From positions 470,815 to 534,814 of the forward strand of contig JAUPFP010000092.1 of assembly GCA_036925085.1 (NCBI GenBank): a DNA stretch of 64,000 nt. Reading direction: 5' to 3'. Both the position numbers and the translations under genes were made by a program. Below, piece after piece: positions 58,502-64,000 of the stretch. The notes below the pieces were generated by a model. That model made no database searches. It worked only from the letters and a program-made list of their open reading frames with translations, and had not been told where the DNA came from. Source of the DNA: Brachycybe producta. Its lineage: Eukaryota; Arthropoda; Diplopoda; Playtdesmida; Andrognathidae. Each line of letters opens with the position of its first letter. The first letter of the stretch is position 1.

Positions 58502-58900
58502 ATAAAAAGGTTGTGACTGAAACAGGCTTAACATTTTTTTGGTTTTTGGAGGGGGAAAGCATAAAACTTAGAAATATTTTCAAAAACCGAAGGACTCAAC
58601 AAACATTGTTGTATGACATTAGCCTACACAAATCGATAAAAGAATAATTGAAATACTAATGCGATTCACGCCTCGCCTAAAGCATCAACTCGAGCATCTC
58701 ATGTGACGTTGCTGAAACTAAAGATGGATGTTTGTCAATAGTCAACATATTGAAATAAATTTACAAAGAATTAATGGTTTATATAATTAATGGCTTTATA
58801 GGAGTTTAAAAAGTTTCATATTTTCGAAATGATTTATTTCATTTTTTTTTTACTTTTTTGAATTTATGGGCTTTTCTGGTCTACAGAAATTTTTTGGGCC
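58502..58900. other. COG3 3' flank
   Basis: Likely 3' untranslated and downstream DNA. AATAAA occurs at 58,501-58,506 and 58,754-58,759. No other gene is seen. Confidence 0.6.
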
Positions 58901-58929
58901 CTCCTGAGTTGGATTCGGTGCTTTTCAGG

Positions 58930-59640
58930 GCACCTAGAAGATTTTTCTTTTTTTGCCATTTTATGTTCATTTTTTTTTTCTTTTTTCAGCCATTTTGTGT
59001 CCATTTTTCTATTTTTTTTTTTTTTTTTTGCAATTTTGGTTTCATTTTTTTTTCTTCAATTTTCTGCCATTTTGTGTCCATTTTCCATTTTTTTTTTTTT
59101 TTTTTTACAAATTTGGTTTCATTTTTTTTGTATTTCCCGCCATTTTGTGTTAATTTTTCCATTTCGTGCCTTTTAGTATCCTTTGTGTATTTTGCCGCAG
59201 TTTTGTGTCCATTTACGCCGCCGTTTTGTGTCCATTTCAGCCGCCATTTTGTGGCCATTTTAGCCGCCATTTTGTGTTCATTTTAGCCGCCATTTAGTGT
59301 CCATTTACGTCGCCATATATTTATTTTTGCTGCCATTTTGTGTCCATTTTTGCCACATTATTGTGTCCATTTTCGCCACCGTTTTGTGTCCATTTTCGCC
59401 GCCGTTTTGCGTTCATTTTCGCCGCCATTTTGCGTTCATTTTCGCCGCGATTTTGTGTTCATTTTTGCCGCCATTTTGTGTCCATTTTCGCTACTTTTTT
59501 GTGTCCATTTTTGCTGCCATTTTCTGTCTTATTTTCGCACCATTTTGTGTATTTTCGCAGCTATTTTGTCTTTTTGCAGCAATTTTGTCTATTTTTGGCG
59601 CCATTTTGTCCATTTTTGCCGCCATTTTGTGTCCAAATCT
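58930..59640 (+). repeat. CCGCCATTTTGTGTCC minisatellite
   Basis: Loose tandem units of about 20-24 bp built on GCCGCCATTTTGTGTCCATT, with poly-T stretches near the start (58,950-59,110) that shorten as the units become regular. At least ten units keep the GCCGCCATTTTG core or a one-base variant. The reverse complement, CAAAATGGCGGC, matches the YY1 binding consensus. Open frames through it are artefacts. Confidence 0.9.
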
Positions 59641-60170
59641 TTCATCTTTCATTTTTTCATCCTTTCATCTTTCATCCTTTCATTTTTCATCCTTTCATTC
59701 ATTCATCCATTTATCTTTTCATGCTTTTATTCATTCATCCATTTATCCTGTCATCTTTTCATCCATTCATCTTTTCATCCTTTTATTCATTCATCTATTT
59801 ATCCTGTCATCTTTTCATCCATTCATCTTTTCATCCTTTCATCCATTCATTCTTTCATCCTTTCATCTTTTCATTCTTTCATCCTTTCATCCATTCATCT
59901 TTTCATCCTTTCATTCTTTCATCTTTTCATCCTTTCATCTTTTCATCCTTTCATTTCATCTTTTTATCCTTTCTTTCATTCATCCTTTCGTTCATTCATC
60001 CTTTCATCTTTTCATTCTTTCATCCTTTCATCTTTTCATCCTTTCATCTTTTCATCCATTCATCCTTTCATCTTTTCATCCTTTCATCCATTCATTCATT
60101 CCTCCATCCTCCATCCATTCATCCTTTCATTCAGTCATCCTTTCATCTTTTCATGCTTTCATCCTTTGAT
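59640..60170 (+). repeat. TTTCATCC satellite, irregular part
   Basis: Short words TTTCATCC, TTTTCATC and ATTCATCC repeat with little higher order. The plus strand has almost no G. It continues the array from the preceding minisatellite with an abrupt unit change at about 59,640. Confidence 0.93.
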
Positions 60171-60770
60171 CCATTCATTTTTACATCTGTTCATCTGTTC
60201 ATCCGTACATCTGTTCATCCTTTCATCCATTCATCTTTACATCTGTTCATCCTTTCATCCATTCATCTTTACATCTGTTCATCCTTTCATCCATTCATCT
60301 ACATCTGTTCATCCTTTCATCCATTCATCTTTACATCTGTTCATCCTTACATCTGTTCATCCTTACATTTGTTCATCCTTTCATCCATTCATCTTTACAT
60401 CTGTTCATCCTTTCATTCATTCATCTTTACATCTGTTCATCCTTTCATCCATTCATCTTTACATCTGTTCATCCTTTCATCCATTCATCTTTACATCTGT
60501 TCATCCTTTCATCCATTCATCTTTACATCTGTTCATCCTTTCATCCATTCATCTTTACATCTGTTCATCCTTTCATCCATTCATCTGTTCATCCTTTCAT
60601 CCATTCATCTTTACATCTGTTCATCCTTTCATCCATTCATCTTTACATCTGTTCATCCTTTCATCCATTCATCTGTTCATCCTTTCATCCATTCATCTTT
60701 ACATCTGTTCATCCTTTCATCCATTCATCTTTACATCTGTTCATCCTTTCATCCATTCATCCATTATATT
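60170..60770 (+). repeat. 32-bp tandem repeat block
   Basis: A regular unit of 32 bp (CATCTTTACATCTG followed by TTCATCCTTTCATCCATT) is repeated more than ten times with few differences, plus some shortened units. This is a higher-order unit built from the surrounding short words. Confidence 0.92.
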
Positions 60771-60894
60771 TTCATCCATTCATCTTTTCATCCTTTCATC
60801 TATTCGTTCTTTCATCTATTCGTTCTTTCATCCTTTCATCTTTTCATCCATTCATCCTTTTATTCTTTCATCTATTCATTTTTTCATCCATTCA

Positions 60895-61085
60895 TCCTTT
60901 CATCCATTATCTTTTCATCCATTATCTTTTCATCCATTATCTTTTCATCCATTATCTTTTCATCCATTATCTTTTCATCCATTATCTTTTCATCCATTAT
61001 CTTTTCATCCATTATCTTTTCATCCATTATCTTTTCAACCATTATCTTTTCAACCATTATCTTTTCATCCATTATCTTTTCATCC
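60895..61085 (+). repeat. 15-bp tandem repeat block
   Basis: CATCCATTATCTTTT is repeated about twelve times without a length change; two units have CAACC in place of CATCC. It is flanked by irregular TTTCATCC sequence. Confidence 0.95.
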
Positions 61086-61680
61086 ATTTATCTTTTCATC
61101 CATTTATCTTTTCATCCATTTATCTTTTCATCCTTTCATCCATTCATCTTTTCTCATTGATCCTTTCATCCATTCATCTTTTCTCATTCATCCTTTCATT
61201 CATTCATCCTTTCATCCATTTATCCATTCATCCTTTTCTATTTATCTTTTCATCCACTCATCCTTTCATCCATTCATCTTTTCATCCATTCATCTTTTCA
61301 TCCATTCATCTTTACATCTGTTCATCCTTTTCCATTTATCCTATCATCCTTTTCTGTTTATCCTTTCATCCTTTTCTGTTTATCCTTTCATCCATTCATC
61401 TTTACATCTGTTCATCCTTACATCTGTTCATCTTCTCATACTTTCATCCATTCATTTATTCAGCCATTCATCCTTTCATTCATTCATTCATCAATTCATC
61501 TTTTCATTCATGCATCCTTTCATTCATTCATCTTTTCATCCAGTCATCCTTTCTTCCATTCATTCTTTCATCCATTCATTCTTTTATTCATTCATCCTTT
61601 CCATTATTTTTCATCCTTTCATCTTTTCATCCATTCCATTCATTCTTTCATCCATTATCTTTTCATCCAATCATCTTTTC
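61086..61680 (+). repeat. TTTCATCCATTCATC satellite, irregular part
   Basis: Irregular TTTCATCC/ATTCATC words continue, with short returns of the CTTTACATCTGTTCATCC unit near 61,308 and 61,400. Confidence 0.9.
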
Positions 61681-63290
61681 ATTTTTTATCCTTTCGTCCT
61701 TTTGTCCTTCCCTCCTTCCGTCCTTTATTCCTTTCCTCCATCCTTTTCTCCTTTCCTCCATCCTTTCCTCCTTCCTTTTCGCTCCTTTCCTCCTTTCCTC
61801 CATCCTTTCCTCCTTCCTTTTCTCCTTTCCTCCATCCTTTCCTCCTTTTCTCCATCCTTTCCTCCTTTCCTCCATCCTTTCCTCTTTTCTCCATCCTTTC
61901 CTCCTTTCCTCCATCCTTTCCTCCATTTTTTTCCTCCTTTCCTCCATCCTTTCCTCCTTTCCTCCATCTTTTCCTCCATCCTTCCTCCTTTGTTCCATCC
62001 TTTCCTTTTTTCTCCTTTCCTCCATCCTTTCTTCCTTTCCTCATCCTTTCTTTTCCTCCATCCTTTCTCCTTTCCTTTCTCCTTTCCTCCATCCTTTCTT
62101 CCTTTCTCCATCCTTTCCTCCTTTCCTCCATCCTTCCTCCTTTCCTCCATCCTTACCTCCATCCTTTCCTCCATCCTTTCTTCCTTTCCTCCATCCTTCC
62201 ACTTTCCTCCATCCTTTCTCCTTTCCTTTCCTCCTTTCCTCCATCCTTTCCTCCTTTTCTCCATCCTTTCCTCCTTTCCTCCTTTTCTCCATCCTTTCCT
62301 CCTTTCTCATCCTTTCCTCCATTCCTCCATCTTTTCCTCCATTCCTCCATCTTTTCCTCCTTTCCTCCATCCTTTCCTCCTTTTCTCCATCCTTTCCTCC
62401 TTTTCTCCATCCTTTCCTCCTTTTCTCCATCCTTTCCTCCTTTCCTCCATCCTTCCTCCTTTCCGTCCATCCTTTCCTCCATCCTTTCCTCCTTTCATGC
62501 ATCCTTTCCTCCTTTCCTCCTTTCATCCATCCTTTCCTCTTTTCTGCTTTCATCCATCCTTTCCTCCTTTCCTCCTTTCATCCATCCTTTCCTCTTTTCC
62601 TGCTTTCATCCATCCTTTTCCTCCTTTCATTCATCCTTTCCTCCTTGCATCCATCCTTTCTTCTTTTCCCTCTTTTCATCCATCCTTTCCTCCTTTCATC
62701 CATCCTTTCCTCTTGCATCCATCCTTTCCTCTTTTCATCCATCCTTTCCTGCTTTCATCCATCCTTTCCTCCTTTCATCCATCCTTTCCTCTTTTCCTGC
62801 TTTCATTCATCCTTTCCTCCTTGCATCCATCCTTTCCTCTTTTCATCCATCCTTCCTCCTTTCATTCATCCTTTCCTCCTTTTCCTCTTTCATCCATCCT
62901 TTCCTCTTTTCATCCATCCTTTCCTCCTTTCATCCATCCTTTCCTCCTTTCATTCATCCTTTCTTCTTTTCCTCCTTTCACCATCCTTTCCTCCTTTCAT
63001 CCATCCTTTCCTCCTTTCATCCGTCTTTTCTTCCTTTCTCTTTCCATCCATCCTTTCCTCCTTTCATCCATCCTTTCCTCCTTTCATCCATCCTTTCCTC
63101 CTTCCTCATCTTCCTCCTTTCCTCCATCCTTTCCTCCATCCTTTCCTCCTTTCCTCCATCCTTTCCTCCTTTCATCCATCCTTTCCCTCCTTCATCCGAT
63201 CCTTTCCTCCTTTCATCCATCCTTTCCTCCTTTCCTCCTTTCATCCCTCCTTTCATCCATCCTTTCCTCCTTTCATCCATCTTTTCATCC
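61680..63290 (+). repeat. CCTCCTTTCCTCCATCCTTT pyrimidine satellite
   Basis: The unit changes to CCTTTCCTCC and CCTCCATCCTTT. From about 62,500 CATCCATCC words return. For long stretches the plus strand holds only C and T apart from the A of CAT. The minus-strand frames rich in Glu, Gly, Lys and Arg are artefacts of this bias. Confidence 0.95.
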
Positions 63291-64000
63291 TTTCATTTTT
63301 TCATCCATCCTTTCATCCTTTCATTTTTTTCATCCATCCTTTCATCCTTTCATCTATCCTTTCATATCCTTTCATCCTTTCATTTTTCATCCATCCTTTC
63401 ATCCTTTCATCCTTTCATCCATCCTTTTATCCTTTCATCCATACTTTCATTCTTTCATCCTTTCATCCATCCTTTCATCTTTTCATCCATCCTTTCATCT
63501 TTTCATCTACCTTTCATCCATCCTTCATCCTTTCATCCATCCTTTCATCCTTTCATCCATTTTTTCATCCTTTCATCCATCCTTTTACCCTTTCATCCTT
63601 TCATCTTTTCATCCTTCCATTCATCCATTCATCATCCATTCATCCTTTCATCCATCCTTTCATCTATTCATCCATCTTTTCATCCATCCTTTCATCCATG
63701 TTTTCATCCTTTCATCTTTTTATCCTTTCATCCTTTCAATCCTTTCATCATCTTTTCATCCTTTCCTCCATCTTTTCATCCTTTTATCCTTTCATTTTTC
63801 ATTTCATCCTTTCATCCTTTCATCTTTTCATCCTTTTATCCATCCTTTCATCTTTCATCCATCATTTCATTCTTTCATCCATCCTTTCCTCCATTCCTCC
63901 ATCCTTTCCTCCTTTCCTCCATCCTTTCCTCCTTTCTCATTCTCCATCTTTTCATCCTTTCATCCATCTTTTCATCCTTTCATCCATCCTTTCATCCCTT
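63280..64000 (+). repeat. CATCCTTTCATCC satellite, running off the window
   Basis: Units of CATCCTTTCATCCTTT with short returns of the CCTCC type near 63,890-63,940. The array has no visible end, so its full length exceeds about 5 kb. Confidence 0.93.

Noticed and set aside
60170..61085. CRISPR-like array
   Set aside because: Units are contiguous tandem repeats with no unique spacers, in an animal-type genome.
58858..61160. Long plus-strand open frames rich in Phe, His, Ser and Ile
   Set aside because: They run through tandem repeats that lack stop codons by composition, have no start context or domain and change frame with unit length.
61663..63280. Minus-strand frames rich in Glu, Gly, Lys, Arg and Met
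   Set aside because: They are the complement of the C/T satellite; several frames are open at once, which is a mark of low complexity rather than coding.

Overview
The window looks like nuclear DNA of an invertebrate animal. It is A+T-rich, its genes are split by many short GT-AG introns, it has a eukaryotic-type tRNA-Val, and its protein genes (polycystin-2, LHFPL-family tetraspan, COG3, FMO, mTERF-like) are animal genes. The phylum cannot be fixed from the sequence alone.

Layout. Positions 1-23,900 hold no gene I can support, but many decayed DNA transposons and MITEs, several nested, and one 5'-truncated non-LTR retrotransposon (8.8-10.1 kb, minus). Five protein genes follow: the 3' part of an LHFPL-family gene (23,957-28,397, +), an mTERF-like gene (30,427-33,302, +) with tRNA-Val(AAC) just upstream on the minus strand, a short polycystin-2 channel (35,523-41,607, +), a flavin-containing monooxygenase (41,859-45,412, -) convergent with it, and COG3 (47,590-58,501, +) divergent from the FMO across about 2.2 kb packed with hairpin elements. 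I assembled exons by hand from splice sites and reading phase. The last three genes give complete models of 635, 546 and 810 residues, and the mTERF-like gene gives 508. From about 58.9 kb to the window end lies at least 5 kb of strand-asymmetric pyrimidine-rich satellite.

The genes are unrelated housekeeping or membrane functions (Golgi tethering, cation channel, xenobiotic oxidation, mitochondrial nucleic-acid binding, tetraspan membrane protein) and do not form a pathway. What unites the window is its repeat content. One palindromic family (PAL-A) is present in at least 13 copies and lies in introns of four of the five genes. A second family of about 750 bp (PAL-B) has three copies, one inserted inside a PAL-A copy. 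A third (PAL-C) keeps its core but has different, still self-complementary, arms in each copy. I see no CRISPR, operon or prokaryotic defence system. The most unusual signals are the foldback families, the satellite with a YY1-like motif array, a probable GC-AG intron in the FMO gene and the shortened polycystin.
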